DNA from: Phenylobacterium sp.
Lineage (GTDB): Bacteria > Pseudomonadota > Alphaproteobacteria > Caulobacterales > Caulobacteraceae
Reading direction: 5' to 3'
NCBI RefSeq assembly: GCF_030697305.1
Contig: NZ_JAUYQL010000043.1
Coordinates: 1 to 45,490 of the forward strand
DNA length: 45,490 bases
Part shown: piece after piece, positions 17,448-26,638 of the stretch
How the letters are laid out: the number at the start of each line of letters is the position of its first letter
Position numbering within the stretch: position 1 is the first letter of the stretch
The notes under the pieces: generated by a model
What the model was told of the DNA's origin: nothing
What the model saw: the letters and a program-made list of their open reading frames with translations, nothing else
Databases searched by the model: none
Position numbers and translations under genes: made by a program

Positions 17448-18026
17448 CTACTCGGTCGGCGCCTTGACGATCCGCCACCGGCGCTGCGCCTCACTGGACC
17501 CCGGCACGTCGTTGACCCGGCGCAGGGTCGCCGTGCCGCTCAGATGCAGCGGCGCACCATCGAGACGGCGGCCGTAGATCACCACCGGCACGTCGACGAA
17601 CAGCGACCCGGCCGCGCCCTCGATCTCGCCCGGTGCGCCGACCTGGGCCGCATAGCTGTAGTAGGGCGCGAAGCCCGCGGCGAACGCCGACTCTCCGGCG
17701 GCTTCAGGCTCGCGCAGCGCCCAGGCCTCCGCGTACCTCTTCTCGGCCAGCAGCGCGTAGTAGGTCTGCACCACCTGGGCCGCGCCCTGGGCGCTCTGCG
17801 GCGTGAACGGCGCCTCGGAGATCGGTGTCCGGTCGTCGGGAAGACCACCGGGGGTTCCCGGCGCGGGCGGCTCCACCGGCGGCATCGACGCGGCCGGCGG
17901 CGGCGCGATGGCGGCGGGGGTCGCCGGCGCGGGCGCCGCCGCAGCGGGCGGGGGCGAGGCTGCGGGACGCTCGCAACCCGTCAGAGCGAGCAGCAGTGTG
18001 GCGATCAGTACGGGAAGCTTGCGCAT
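17448..18026 (-). CDS. Small Pro/Ala-rich lipoprotein, function unknown
   Basis: A 192-residue protein with a lipoprotein signal: a short charged start, a hydrophobic core and LALTGC with Cys18 as the lipidation residue. Residues 20-70 form a Pro/Ala-rich, presumably extended linker. The rest (about 75-190) holds TYYALLAEKRYAEAWALRE and a C-terminal beta-rich stretch ending RRWRIVKA, a pattern like SnoaL/NTF2-fold or DUF4878-type domains, but the match is weak. Expected to be anchored to the outer or inner membrane facing the periplasm. It ends convergently to the patatin gene and is oriented with the CoA-transferase gene, 38 bp upstream of which it would be a separate unit. Confidence 0.75.
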   Translation of the reverse strand: MRKLPVLIATLLLALTGCERPAASPPPAAAAPAPATPAAIAPPPAASMPPVEPPAPGTPGGLPDDRTPISEAPFTPQSAQGAAQVVQTYYALLAEKRYAEAWALREPEAAGESAFAAGFAPYYSYAAQVGAPGEIEGAAGSLFVDVPVVIYGRRLDGAPLHLSGTATLRRVNDVPGSSEAQRRWRIVKAPTE

Positions 18027-18064
18027 CGGCGCATGCGATGGTGCGCCTGTGGCGGCATTGCGGC

Positions 18065-19291
18065 CTAAGGCGTGCGCGCAGGACCAGCCACCACGCCCGC
18101 ATCGTGCAGTCGGGCGATCTCCACCGCGGGCAGTCCCAGCACCTGGGACAGCACCTCGTCAGTGTGCTCGCCGAGCCTGGGCGCCGCCCGCGGCGGCGCG
18201 CGCACCGCGTCAGGAATGATCGCCGGCGCGCCCGGCGCCGGATAGCTCAGGCCGCTGGGATGGGCGATCGTGGAGAACATCGGGTTGGCGCCGAACAGGC
18301 GCGCGTCCTGGGTGACCGCCTGATGCACGCTCTGGTACGGCCCCCAGCATACGCCGTTGGCGTCGAAGCCTGCCGCCAGGTCCGCGTAGTCGCGGCCGCC
18401 GATCGCCGCCTCGAACACCGGGAACAGCGCCTCACGGTGTGTGAAGCGCGCCTCCTCGTCTTTCAACGACACGCCCAGGCTTTGCTGGAGCGCCGCAACC
18501 GCGTCGCCGATCCCCAGCACCTTGAGCAGGCCGCTCCACTGCCGTGCGGTGAGCGCCACCACCATCACCCGGCGTCCGTCACGCGTAGCGAAGTCGCGGC
18601 CGAAGGCGCCGTAAAGGTCGTTGCCCATCCGCGCCCGATCCGCGCCGGCCGACAGCACCTCGCCCACCTGACCGAGATTGGCGAGGGTCGCGGCGGCCAT
18701 GTCCGACAGCGACACCCGCACCTCGCGCCCCTGGCCGTCAGCGGATCGCGCGCGTTCAGCGGCGGTGATGGCGAAGGCGGCGTAGGCCCCGGTCAGCAGA
18801 TCCCAGGCCGGCAGGACGTGGTTGACCGGAACGTCGGAGCCGAGCGGGCCGGTCATCAGCGGATAGCCAACCGCGCTGTTCACTGTGTAGTCGACCGCCG
18901 TGCCGCCGTCCGGCCAGCCCATCACACGCACGCAGATCAGGTCGCCGCGCGCCGCCTTCAGCCGGTCGTAAGCGAGGAATCCGTCGGCTGGATAGTTGGT
19001 GACCAACAGGCCCGCATTCTTTCCCGGCGCCGCGGCGATGGCGACCGCCAGTTCCCGACCGGCGGGGCTGGAGAGATCGATGGCCACCGACTTCTTGCCC
19101 TTGTTCAGCCCCTCCCAATAGAAGCTGTCGCCGCCCGGCGAGAGCGGCCAGCGCTTGAAGTCCAGGCCGCCGCCGACGTTGTCCAGTCGGATCACCTCGG
19201 CCCCCATCTGGGACAGGTACAGGCAGCTGGACGGCGCCGCGACGAACGATGAAGCCTCGACGATCCTCAAGCCCTTGAGCAGGTCGTACAT
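18065..19291 (-). CDS. CaiB/BaiF class III CoA-transferase
   Basis: A 408-residue class III CoA-transferase. It begins with the family's LLKGLRIVEASSFVAAP and LSQMGAEVIRLDNVGGG; the catalytic Asp, which forms the acyl-aspartyl anhydride, is Asp197 in VRVSLSDMAAATLA. GLNKGKKSVAIDLSSPAGRE at about 61-80 is the CoA-side motif. It should transfer CoA between carboxylic acids such as a long-chain or branched acid and a short acyl-CoA. The ATG at 19291 has only a weak ribosome-binding site; the frame open upstream of it lies antisense to the flavoprotein C-terminus and is not used. Could feed acyl-CoAs to the beta-oxidation enzymes elsewhere in the window; substrate unknown. Confidence 0.92.
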   Translation of the reverse strand: MYDLLKGLRIVEASSFVAAPSSCLYLSQMGAEVIRLDNVGGGLDFKRWPLSPGGDSFYWEGLNKGKKSVAIDLSSPAGRELAVAIAAAPGKNAGLLVTNYPADGFLAYDRLKAARGDLICVRVMGWPDGGTAVDYTVNSAVGYPLMTGPLGSDVPVNHVLPAWDLLTGAYAAFAITAAERARSADGQGREVRVSLSDMAAATLANLGQVGEVLSAGADRARMGNDLYGAFGRDFATRDGRRVMVVALTARQWSGLLKVLGIGDAVAALQQSLGVSLKDEEARFTHREALFPVFEAAIGGRDYADLAAGFDANGVCWGPYQSVHQAVTQDARLFGANPMFSTIAHPSGLSYPAPGAPAIIPDAVRAPPRAAPRLGEHTDEVLSQVLGLPAVEIARLHDAGVVAGPARTP

Positions 19292-19346
19292 GGGGGGTGG
19301 CCTTTCGCGGGTTCGCCGAGCGCCCGTCCTTGTGGCCCCGCGCCCC

Positions 19347-21038
19347 TCAGGCCGGCAAGGCCCCGATCTCCGCTTCCGGCCGCGCCGCCTGGGCCAGGTA
19401 GGCGTGGATGGAGGCCACGACCTGGGCGCCGTCGCCGACCGCCGCGGCGACGCGCTTGACCGAGCCTGCGCGCACGTCGCCGATGGCGAACACGCCGCGC
19501 AGGCTGGTCTCCAGCGGCAGGCGGCCGTCGCCCAGCTCAACGCCGGTCCGCACGAAGCCGCGGGCGTCCATCTCCAGGCCGGAGCCACGCAGCCAGTCGG
19601 TGTTGGGATCGGCGCCGATAAACAGGAACAATTGGCGCATCGCCCCGCGCTCCTCGTCCCCACCGTCGCGCGGCCGCCATCGGATCGCCTCCAGCATGCC
19701 GTCGGCGCCGTCCAGACCGGCCACCTCGACGCCGGTGCGCACAGTGACATTCTCCAGACCCTCGATGCGCTCGACCAGGTAGCGCGACATGGTGTCGGCC
19801 AGCGCGCGGCCGCGCACCAGCATGGTGACGCTCGCTGCACGGCCGGCGAGGAACACCGCGGCCTGGCCGGCGGAGTTGCCCGCGCCGACCAGCGCCACGT
19901 CCTGGCCCTCCGACAGCTTGCCCTCCAGCGGCGAGGCCCAGTAGTGCACTGAGGCGCCCTCGAAATCGTCCAGCTCTGCGACCTGCAAGCGCCGGTAGCG
20001 CGCACCCGAGGCCAGCACCACGGCGCGGGTGCGGATCCGCTCAGCCTCGCCCAGACGCAGGGTCAGGACCGTCTCGCCATCGCCGGGCGGCTCCAGAGCC
20101 AGGACCTCGTCGGGAATGGCCATCTCGACCCCGAACTTCTGCGCCTGGGTGTAGGCGCGCGCCATCAGCGCCATGCCGGAGATGCCGGTGGGAAAGCCGA
20201 GGTAGTTCTCGATCCGCGCCGAAGCCCCGGCCTGACCGCCGAACGCACGGCAGTCGAGCACCAGCACCGACAGGCCTTCCGACGCCGCATAAACCGCTGT
20301 CGCCAGTCCGGCGGGGCCCGCGCCGACCACCGCCACGTCGAACACGCGGTCCGGGTCGATCGCCCCAACCAGGCCGATGCATCGGGCCAGCGCGCTTTCG
20401 GTCGGATTGCGCAACAGCTCCCCGCCTGGGCACAGCACCAGCGGCAGTTCGCCTGGCCCGACCTGAAAGCGGTCGACCAGCGCGCGCGCATCGGCGTCGT
20501 GATCGGGGTCCAGGCGCTGATGCGGATGACCGTTACGCGCCAGGAAGCCCTCCAGGCGCAGCACGTCGGCGTCGTCGGCGTGACCGACGATCAGCGGCCC
20601 GCCGGCGCCGGTCTCCAGCAGGCCGACGCGGCGCAGGATCAGCGCGCGCATGATCCGTTCGCCCAGCTCAGCCTCGGCCGTCAGCAGGGCGCGCAGCCGC
20701 TCCGGCGCGATCGCCAGCACGTCGACGGCGTCGAGCGTGTAGGCGTCGACCAGCGACGGACGACCGGAGAGTTGCGCAAGTTCACCCGAGAATTGCCCGG
20801 GGCCGTGGGTGACGATGTGCAGGCGGCGGCCGGACTCGTCGTGCTGCGTCACTTCGATGTGGCCAGCCAGGACGAGCTTCAACCCATGGTCGGGATCGCC
20901 GACGCGGGCAACCGCCTCTCCCGTCGCATAGGACCGGGCCTGGCCAAAGCGGCGGACGCGATCGATCTCCGCGGCGCTGAGCGTCGGGAACATCTGGTGC
21001 GATCGCGTGGAGGCGATCGATGTGGTGGGTTCGTCCAT
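19347..21038 (-). CDS. Cyclic-nucleotide-binding domain / thioredoxin-reductase-like fusion, no CxxC
   Basis: A 563-residue flavoprotein. Residues 20-135 are a cyclic-nucleotide-binding domain (FGQARSYATGEAVARVGD, GPGQFSGELAQLSGRPS). About 145-225 is a glutaredoxin-like linker (LIVGHADDADVLRLEGFL, ELPLVLCPGGELLRNP). Residues 234-556 are a thioredoxin-reductase-type module with FAD motif GAGPAG (239-244), RIENYLGFPTGISG (275-288), NAD(P)H motif GAGNSAGQA (385-393) and closing VFAIGDVRAGSVKR. The redox CxxC expected before the NADPH motif is absent: the equivalent stretch reads GASVHYWASPLEG. So it cannot reduce thioredoxin by the usual dithiol and may pass electrons to another acceptor in response to a nucleotide. 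The ATG at 21038 has a weak GGGGA site. Separate unit from the CoA-transferase, 55 bp upstream of it. Confidence 0.9.
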   Translation of the reverse strand: MDEPTTSIASTRSHQMFPTLSAAEIDRVRRFGQARSYATGEAVARVGDPDHGLKLVLAGHIEVTQHDESGRRLHIVTHGPGQFSGELAQLSGRPSLVDAYTLDAVDVLAIAPERLRALLTAEAELGERIMRALILRRVGLLETGAGGPLIVGHADDADVLRLEGFLARNGHPHQRLDPDHDADARALVDRFQVGPGELPLVLCPGGELLRNPTESALARCIGLVGAIDPDRVFDVAVVGAGPAGLATAVYAASEGLSVLVLDCRAFGGQAGASARIENYLGFPTGISGMALMARAYTQAQKFGVEMAIPDEVLALEPPGDGETVLTLRLGEAERIRTRAVVLASGARYRRLQVAELDDFEGASVHYWASPLEGKLSEGQDVALVGAGNSAGQAAVFLAGRAASVTMLVRGRALADTMSRYLVERIEGLENVTVRTGVEVAGLDGADGMLEAIRWRPRDGGDEERGAMRQLFLFIGADPNTDWLRGSGLEMDARGFVRTGVELGDGRLPLETSLRGVFAIGDVRAGSVKRVAAAVGDGAQVVASIHAYLAQAARPEAEIGALPA

Positions 21039-21484
21039 AGGCCAGTCCCCGGGCGCCGGCGCCGCACCGGCCGCTCGGTTTGGCATTCCCGCGCGCCGCG
21101 ATCCAGCCGCACCGGCGCGGATCGCCCGCCTGCCGGCTTCGGCGCCCGGAAATGAAAAGAAACCCGATCGGCCGTGGGCCCACTGGGTCAAGTTTGCTGC
21201 AAAGTTCATGGATGAGCCCGCAGCAATTTCGCAGAGCGACGCCACAACGGACACCCCCGCAGTGGGCCGAAAAACGACACCCTCGTGTGAATAACCACAT
21301 CCGGCCTTCGCGCCGCCGGGCACAGGCGCGAATGTGACGGTCGTGATAAAAATTGGAACGTTGCAGGACCGCTACTAGGCGTAGCCGTTCTCCCGCCGCG
21401 TATATTCGCCAGTTGGCCACGCTGGTTGAGCGCAGGCGCGTCGCTTTCGGGCCGGGGACGCTGCCGCGCCCCCGGCCTCCGCGA
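21039..21484. other. Intergenic region, 446 bp
   Basis: This stretch lies between the TonB-receptor stop and the flavoprotein start, both on the minus strand. I see no convincing gene in it. It holds a hairpin just after the receptor gene (21450-21477) and an AT-richer patch around 21150-21370 that probably carries the flavoprotein promoter, though no clear -35/-10 pair could be fixed. Confidence 0.5.
21450..21477 (-). terminator. Hairpin after the TonB-receptor gene
   Basis: GGCCGGGG (21450-21457) and CCCCGGCC (21470-21477) form an 8-bp perfect GC stem with a 12-nt loop, a few bases after the receptor stop. No T-tract follows on the minus strand, so it is a weak or factor-assisted terminator, or a 3'-end stabiliser. 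Confidence 0.4.
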
Positions 21485-24469
21485 TCAGAACTTCTTGGTC
21501 AGCGCGATCTTGTAGGTCCGGCCCAGCGCGTTCGCGGTCAGGGCGTCGTAATTGAGCTCCAGTCGCGCCAGCGGCGGGTCGGTGTCGAAGATGTTGGTGA
21601 CATTGAACACCGCCGTGGTGTCCCAGGGCAGGAACACTCGATAGGTGACGTCCGTGGTGACGAAGGCGTCGATCTTCTTGCCGTCTTGCGGACGGGGCAC
21701 GACGGTCGCCTGAGCCGCGGTCGCCACGTCGCCGATCACCAGGTTGCCGGTGAACGGCGTCGTGCGTTGGTCGATGTAGCCGTCGATGTAGTTGGTCTGC
21801 AGGCGGATGTTGTGCGGGCCGCTGTCCCACTCGGCGTAGAACATCCCGCGCCATTCCGGGATCGGATAGAAGCCGGTGTTGTAGTTGAACTTGCCGACCC
21901 CTTCGAAACCAGGCGTGGTGACGCCCTGAAGCTTGACCTCGGCGATGGTGTACTTGTGGTTCCAGGTGACCTGCGAGCCTAGCTTCAGGCCGCCGCCGTA
22001 GATGTCGTCGAAGCTGAGTTCACCGGTGACGTCGACGCCATCGGTTTTCACACCCCCCGCGTTGGCCCAGTTCACCGCGATCTGCGTGAAGTTGTTCACC
22101 CCGCAAACCCCGGTCGGGAAGGTGAAGCGAGCCTGGATGATCGCGAACGCTGGGTTGTTGCAGTTCACGTCGCTGTTGTTGGGGAACATCTGACCGACGA
22201 TTCCGGCGGCCGATTCGACGGTGAATGGATCCTGGAAGTCGAAATTCCAGTAGTCGACCGTGCCCTTGAACGGCCCGGCCTCGACGATCGCGCCGACGCT
22301 GTATGTGGTGGCCTTCTCCGGCGCCAGGTTGGGGTTGCCGAACTGGGCGATGGCGCGGAAGGCGTTGCTGATGAACACGCCCGTCACCACCGGCGACGGG
22401 TCGACCAGCGGCTGCGGCGGCGCGCGGAAGGTGGTGCCGACGGAGCCGCGGAACGCCAACCAGTCCAGCGCCTGCCAGCGTACGTCCAGCTTCGGGTTAA
22501 AGGTGTCGCCGCCGGCGTTCTCGCCGTAGTTTTCATAGCGGGCCGCGATGTGGGCGTTGAAGTTGTCGGTGAACGGCAGCGCCACTTCGGCGAACCCGGC
22601 GTAGACATTCTGCACAACATTGGCGGGGGTCGACGAGGATAGCAGCCCGAAGGGGCCCGGCGAGTTCGTGCAGGCGCCGCCGATGAGGGTATCGGAGCAT
22701 GGAGTCACTAGGCGGTTGTTCAGCGGTCCATAGTCGGTCCGATAGAAATTGCGGCGGAACTGGCCGCCGGCCGCCCAACCGACCTTGCCGCCCGAGAACT
22801 CGATCGGCAGTTCGCCATTGAGCACGCCGTCGAGCACGAACAGCCGCGCGGTGGAGTCGCTGGTGATCGCCGTGCCCATCCATTTCACCAGCTCCAGAGG
22901 GTTGGCGACCGCGGAATTGAACAGCGGATTGGCCGCGCCCGGACGTTCGGCGGAGAACTGCGAGTTCTGGGCGAACGAATTGGTGAACGGGTTGAAGTAG
23001 TAGCAACCTAGCGCATTGTTGCCGGCGTTGGTGGTGAAGTTCGCGGTCTCCGCCGCGGTGCAACCATTGGTGTCGCCGGCCAGCGCGCCGAAGCCCCGCA
23101 GCGCCAGTTGTTGGCGCGAGACGAAGGTGTCCCAGCCGCCCTTGGTGACTATGTTGACGGTGTGGTAAGTCCCTGCGAGGTCCCATCCGATGCTGTCGAA
23201 CAGTTTGCCCGAGAAGCCGCCCGAGAGCCGATAGGTCTTCAGGATGGTCGGGACGGCGACGCCGTCGCCCTCAAACACCGGGTTTCCGCCCAGACCAAAG
23301 GGCCGGAAGTTGATCGCCGGGAGGACTACGCCCGTCAGGTTCGCCGGGAGGGCGTTGGGGAACTGTTGACGCAGCAAGGTCAGGCCCGGGTTGCTGGCCG
23401 GCACGAAGTAGCTGCCGGGGAACGGCGAGGTCAGGGCCGTCGGCCCAGGCGCTGTGGTCGGATAGCCGGGCGAGCTGCGCCCCACCGACTTGGTCTCGGT
23501 GTAGAAGGCCTCGGCATGGAACTTGACGGTGTCGGACAGCTCGAAGTTGGTTTCGCCGTACACCTGCCATCGACTCGTGGGATCGATCAGGTTGACGAAG
23601 GTGCCGGCGATGCGGGACAGACAGACTTGGTTACCGCCGACGAAGGCCGCCTGCGCGCCCACCGTGGCGCAGCCTGGATCGCGCAATTGAGCGCCCAGCG
23701 TCGAGGTTCCGGTGAGCGGTAGGAAAGACACCGGGCTGTTGGTGAAGGAATAGCCGGAGTCCGGGTTCTCCAGATAGCTCGGAAGGTTCCAGTCGCGCTC
23801 GTTGCCGCGCAGGCGCCCACGCATCTGCCAGCCGGCGGACAGCAGGACGTCGCCCCGCTCGCCCTGCCAGCCCCAGATGGCGCTGGCGCTGTAGTCGGGC
23901 TCGTCGGCGCCGGGGACGTAACGATAGTCACCCGAGACCTGCAGACCGTCGAAGTTCTTGCGGGTGATGAAGTTGACCACGCCGCCGATGGCGTCGGAAC
24001 CGTACGTGGCCGCCGCGCCGTCCTTTAGGATTTCAATGCGGCCGATGGCGGCCTGTGGCAGCGAGTTCACGTCCACCGGGCCGTTGCTCGTCGGAACGGA
24101 CACCAAGCGGCGACCGTTCAGCAGCACCAAGGTGCGCGTAGCGCCCAGGTTGCGCAGGTTGACCGTGGCGACGCCGGACGGCGTGGAGCCGATGGTGGCG
24201 TACTGGTTGTGGTCGCCGTTCACCCCGCCGCTGACGGTGAGGTTCTTCATCAGCTCGATGGTGGTGGGATTGCCCTGACGTTGCAGTTCGTCGGCGCCGA
24301 TCACATCGACCGGCAAGGCCGCGTCCTCGGGCGTACCGGCGATGAACGAGCCGGTGACGATGACTTCGCTGACTTCGCTGCCGGACTGTGCAGCAGCCGA
24401 GCCGGCCCACAGTCCCGCCGCAAGGCAGACGGCCAGGGCCGAGCCCTGGTTGAACAGGTTCGACTTCAT
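21485..24469 (-). CDS. TonB-dependent outer-membrane receptor
   Basis: A 994-residue TonB-dependent receptor. A signal peptide (about 1-28, hydrophobic core then GSAAAQ) is followed by the TonB box region EVSEVIVTGS and a plug domain (about 45-165) with ATVNLRNLGATRTLVLLNGR and the closing GGVVNFITRKNFDGL. A large beta-barrel ends in the C-terminal aromatic YKIALTKKF required for BAM recognition. It resembles the long receptors abundant in Caulobacter and sphingomonads for sugars, aromatics or chelated metals; the ligand cannot be told. No carbohydrate genes flank it. The ATG at 24469 has GGGGAAG nearby. The upstream leader holds overlapping inverted repeats (24579-24600). Confidence 0.93.
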   Translation of the reverse strand: MKSNLFNQGSALAVCLAAGLWAGSAAAQSGSEVSEVIVTGSFIAGTPEDAALPVDVIGADELQRQGNPTTIELMKNLTVSGGVNGDHNQYATIGSTPSGVATVNLRNLGATRTLVLLNGRRLVSVPTSNGPVDVNSLPQAAIGRIEILKDGAAATYGSDAIGGVVNFITRKNFDGLQVSGDYRYVPGADEPDYSASAIWGWQGERGDVLLSAGWQMRGRLRGNERDWNLPSYLENPDSGYSFTNSPVSFLPLTGTSTLGAQLRDPGCATVGAQAAFVGGNQVCLSRIAGTFVNLIDPTSRWQVYGETNFELSDTVKFHAEAFYTETKSVGRSSPGYPTTAPGPTALTSPFPGSYFVPASNPGLTLLRQQFPNALPANLTGVVLPAINFRPFGLGGNPVFEGDGVAVPTILKTYRLSGGFSGKLFDSIGWDLAGTYHTVNIVTKGGWDTFVSRQQLALRGFGALAGDTNGCTAAETANFTTNAGNNALGCYYFNPFTNSFAQNSQFSAERPGAANPLFNSAVANPLELVKWMGTAITSDSTARLFVLDGVLNGELPIEFSGGKVGWAAGGQFRRNFYRTDYGPLNNRLVTPCSDTLIGGACTNSPGPFGLLSSSTPANVVQNVYAGFAEVALPFTDNFNAHIAARYENYGENAGGDTFNPKLDVRWQALDWLAFRGSVGTTFRAPPQPLVDPSPVVTGVFISNAFRAIAQFGNPNLAPEKATTYSVGAIVEAGPFKGTVDYWNFDFQDPFTVESAAGIVGQMFPNNSDVNCNNPAFAIIQARFTFPTGVCGVNNFTQIAVNWANAGGVKTDGVDVTGELSFDDIYGGGLKLGSQVTWNHKYTIAEVKLQGVTTPGFEGVGKFNYNTGFYPIPEWRGMFYAEWDSGPHNIRLQTNYIDGYIDQRTTPFTGNLVIGDVATAAQATVVPRPQDGKKIDAFVTTDVTYRVFLPWDTTAVFNVTNIFDTDPPLARLELNYDALTANALGRTYKIALTKKF

Positions 24470-24578
24470 GATGCGCTTCCCCGCTACGCCACTGCGGCGC
24501 TTGTTGTTTGGGAGGAGGCGCCCGCTCGCGCCCGCTCGTCAACAGGATGTTGATATCCAAGACCAAAAATTGGAGAGC

Positions 24579-24600
24579 GTTGCAATTAGGCAACAATTGC
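24579..24600 (-). promoter_or_regulatory. Overlapping inverted repeats upstream of the TonB receptor
   Basis: GTTGC (24579-24583) pairs with GCAAC (24590-24594) and GCAATT (24582-24587) with AATTGC (24595-24600). They lie in an AT-rich 139-bp gap upstream of the receptor start and may be an operator. Function inferred from position. Confidence 0.3.
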
Positions 24601-24608
24601 CGAAGGCG

Positions 24609-24908
24609 TCAAATAGTCCCGCGAGCGCGAGATGTCTCTGCGAAGACGCGGGCGAGCTCGATCGTTAGCTGTTCCAGGGCGTCCACCGCCTCCATGCGCT
24701 GCTCCACATTGGGCGCGAAGGCATAGATGACGCAGATCGCATGCAGCCGACCGCGCAAACGCGGCTCGCTCACCTGCGGCCTGTCGCGCGGCTCCCTGGA
24801 ATCAGCGGGCACGACAGAAAACAGATCCTGCGTGGGGTCGATGAACGTATCGCTGGCATCCCACTGCACGGGACTGCCCAGCACCGCCACCTTGCGTTCG
24901 AAATCCAT
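24609..24908 (-). CDS. Hypothetical protein, 99 aa
   Basis: A small soluble protein that I do not recognise. It starts MDFERKVAVLGSPVQW at the ATG 24908, preceded by a strong GGAGGGGAGGA ribosome-binding region, which is the main reason to trust it. The C-terminal half (about 52-95) is one likely long helix with EQRMEAVDALEQLTIELAR. A mid-protein LHAICVIYAFAP stretch is hydrophobic but short. It sits 53 bp downstream of the TadG-like gene on the same strand and 139 bp ahead of the TonB receptor, so it may be the last gene of the TadE/TadG unit or stand alone. Confidence 0.65.
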   Translation of the reverse strand: MDFERKVAVLGSPVQWDASDTFIDPTQDLFSVVPADSREPRDRPQVSEPRLRGRLHAICVIYAFAPNVEQRMEAVDALEQLTIELARVFAETSRARGTI

Positions 24909-24961
24909 CGTCCTCCCCTCCTCGTCGCGCCGCGCCCACGCGCTCTGGCCATGCCGCGTGT

Positions 24962-26638
24962 TCAGGCGACCAGCGCCGCGTCCCGGCAACGCAGGCCGTT
25001 TAGCCGCACGTCCGCTTCTCCAAGCCGCACGCCAAGGATCGCGGTCAGGCTGTTGACTAGCGCGTCAACCGGAGCCGCGACCCCGTTGAGCACTGAGGCC
25101 AGGCTTTGCTTGATCAAGTTCAGGTTCAACCCGAGCGGCAGGCCGAGCAGGGTGACATTCAGATCAAGGTCGCCGAGCAACGTGCTGGCGGCGGTCTGCA
25201 CGATGTCGTCTGTGGCGACAGTCTTGATACGGCGCGCGGTGATGTCGGCGCGGTCGAACGAGACCTGATTCCAACTGGTCCCGCCCAGCTTCACGTGCGC
25301 CGAGCCGGTCGCCTTCACTAGAGGTAGGCTGAGGATCGCGGCGGGCTTGCGCGTCAGGGGGGCCTTGAAGTCGTCCAGCTTGCTGACGTCGATGTCGGCG
25401 ATCGCCACCTCGCCCAGGCTGGGCCGCACGGCCAGCGTTGCTGACTGGCTGGCAGGGTCGCTAGGGCATTGCACCGCGGACAGCTTGGCCTCCGCGCTCG
25501 CGGCCTCGAGCAGCAACGGAAGGCGCACGGGCTGCGCTCCCAGGCCGCTCAGGGCACCCAGCGCCTTGGCCTCGACATAGAGCCGCGCCTGGGCGGTGCG
25601 AATGACCACGCCGCCGTCGCGGTCGACGGTAAGCCATGGCGAATGGTTCGGCCGCTCGCCGATCGCCAGCCACACGTCGAGGTCCGCCACGCCTGGGACG
25701 CTGGCTCCGAGGTCCAACTTCACCTGCCGCCCCTCCTGCGCCAGCGCGAGGATCCCCTGGGCCATGGCCAGCGATCCGACGGCGACGTCTGTGCTGGAGG
25801 CGCCTGCCACATGATCCTGGTCGCCGTAGGGGCCGAGCGACAGCAGCCCGTCGAGCTTGACGGGCTTGCCGGGCCCTGCGGCCGCCGAAAGCTTCAGCGC
25901 CGCCTTGGCGGCGGGGATCTGGCCGGTCTCGTTCAACAGGTCGCCCAGCACCTTGAGGGCGTCGGCGGTGTTGGTTTCGGTAGCCAGCACCTCATTGAAG
26001 CTGGCGCCAGTGAGATGCATCGAGGTGCGCAGGGCTTCGGAATAGCGCAGCAGGTCGACGTCGGCGTCAGCCAGCGCGTCGTAGTCCATCACCGACAGCG
26101 ACACCGTGCTGCCGGTCAGGGCGCTCAGGACCTGGTTGGCGACGCCGCCATGCAGCGAAGCCAGCCGCGTGCCGATGGAAAAGCTGGCCAACTCGGCTCG
26201 TGCGGCGGTCGCGCGCCGGGTGATCTTCACCTTGTGCGACCCGATCAGCACAGGCGCGAAGAACAAGTCGGCGTTGGAGCTGGCGGTCACCGAAACAGCG
26301 TTGGGCTCTATCCGCGTGGCCACGAAACGCTCGCCGGGCTTCAGGGCGGGGTTCGGCGTGTAGACCCCGAGCGCCACCTTGACGGTCAGCGGAGTTTTCC
26401 AGCCGGAGGCGGCGGCCGTCGCGCGGGCCGCCTTGCGCGCGTTCGGCAAGTCCCGCGCCGCGGCGACGGCCGCCAGGTCGGCGACACCCTGAAGCTGGCG
26501 CGCCTGCAGGTAGATGGAGCCCACGTCGACCGCCAGAGCCGCGCAACCGAGCATCATCACCGCGCCTGCGGCGGTGAGGATCGCCACCCCGCCACGCTGA
26601 TCGGCCGCGAACGAAGCCGCCCGCCCCCGCGCCCGCAT
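24962..26638 (-). CDS. TadG-like pilus-assembly-related protein
   Basis: A 558-residue protein of the TadG (putative Flp pilus assembly, DUF2134-like) family. It has the hallmark start DQRGGVAILTAAGAVMMLG with one N-terminal transmembrane segment (about residues 18-38), then YLQARQLQGVADLAAVAAAR, the usual start of the extracytoplasmic part. The remainder is a long, repetitive, soluble periplasmic region with no von Willebrand domain visible. Its ATG (26638) overlaps the TGA of the TadE-like gene (TGATG), implying coupled translation; a TTG one codon earlier is also possible. Isolated TadE/TadG pairs without the other tad genes are common in this class; a role in surface structures is inferred. 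Confidence 0.82.
   Translation of the reverse strand: MRARGRAASFAADQRGGVAILTAAGAVMMLGCAALAVDVGSIYLQARQLQGVADLAAVAAARDLPNARKAARATAAASGWKTPLTVKVALGVYTPNPALKPGERFVATRIEPNAVSVTASSNADLFFAPVLIGSHKVKITRRATAARAELASFSIGTRLASLHGGVANQVLSALTGSTVSLSVMDYDALADADVDLLRYSEALRTSMHLTGASFNEVLATETNTADALKVLGDLLNETGQIPAAKAALKLSAAAGPGKPVKLDGLLSLGPYGDQDHVAGASSTDVAVGSLAMAQGILALAQEGRQVKLDLGASVPGVADLDVWLAIGERPNHSPWLTVDRDGGVVIRTAQARLYVEAKALGALSGLGAQPVRLPLLLEAASAEAKLSAVQCPSDPASQSATLAVRPSLGEVAIADIDVSKLDDFKAPLTRKPAAILSLPLVKATGSAHVKLGGTSWNQVSFDRADITARRIKTVATDDIVQTAASTLLGDLDLNVTLLGLPLGLNLNLIKQSLASVLNGVAAPVDALVNSLTAILGVRLGEADVRLNGLRCRDAALVA

Noticed and set aside
21284-21300. CRP-like site (TGTG/CACA) upstream of the CNBD flavoprotein
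   Set aside because: Arms are only 4 bases with an off-consensus spacer; too weak to call.
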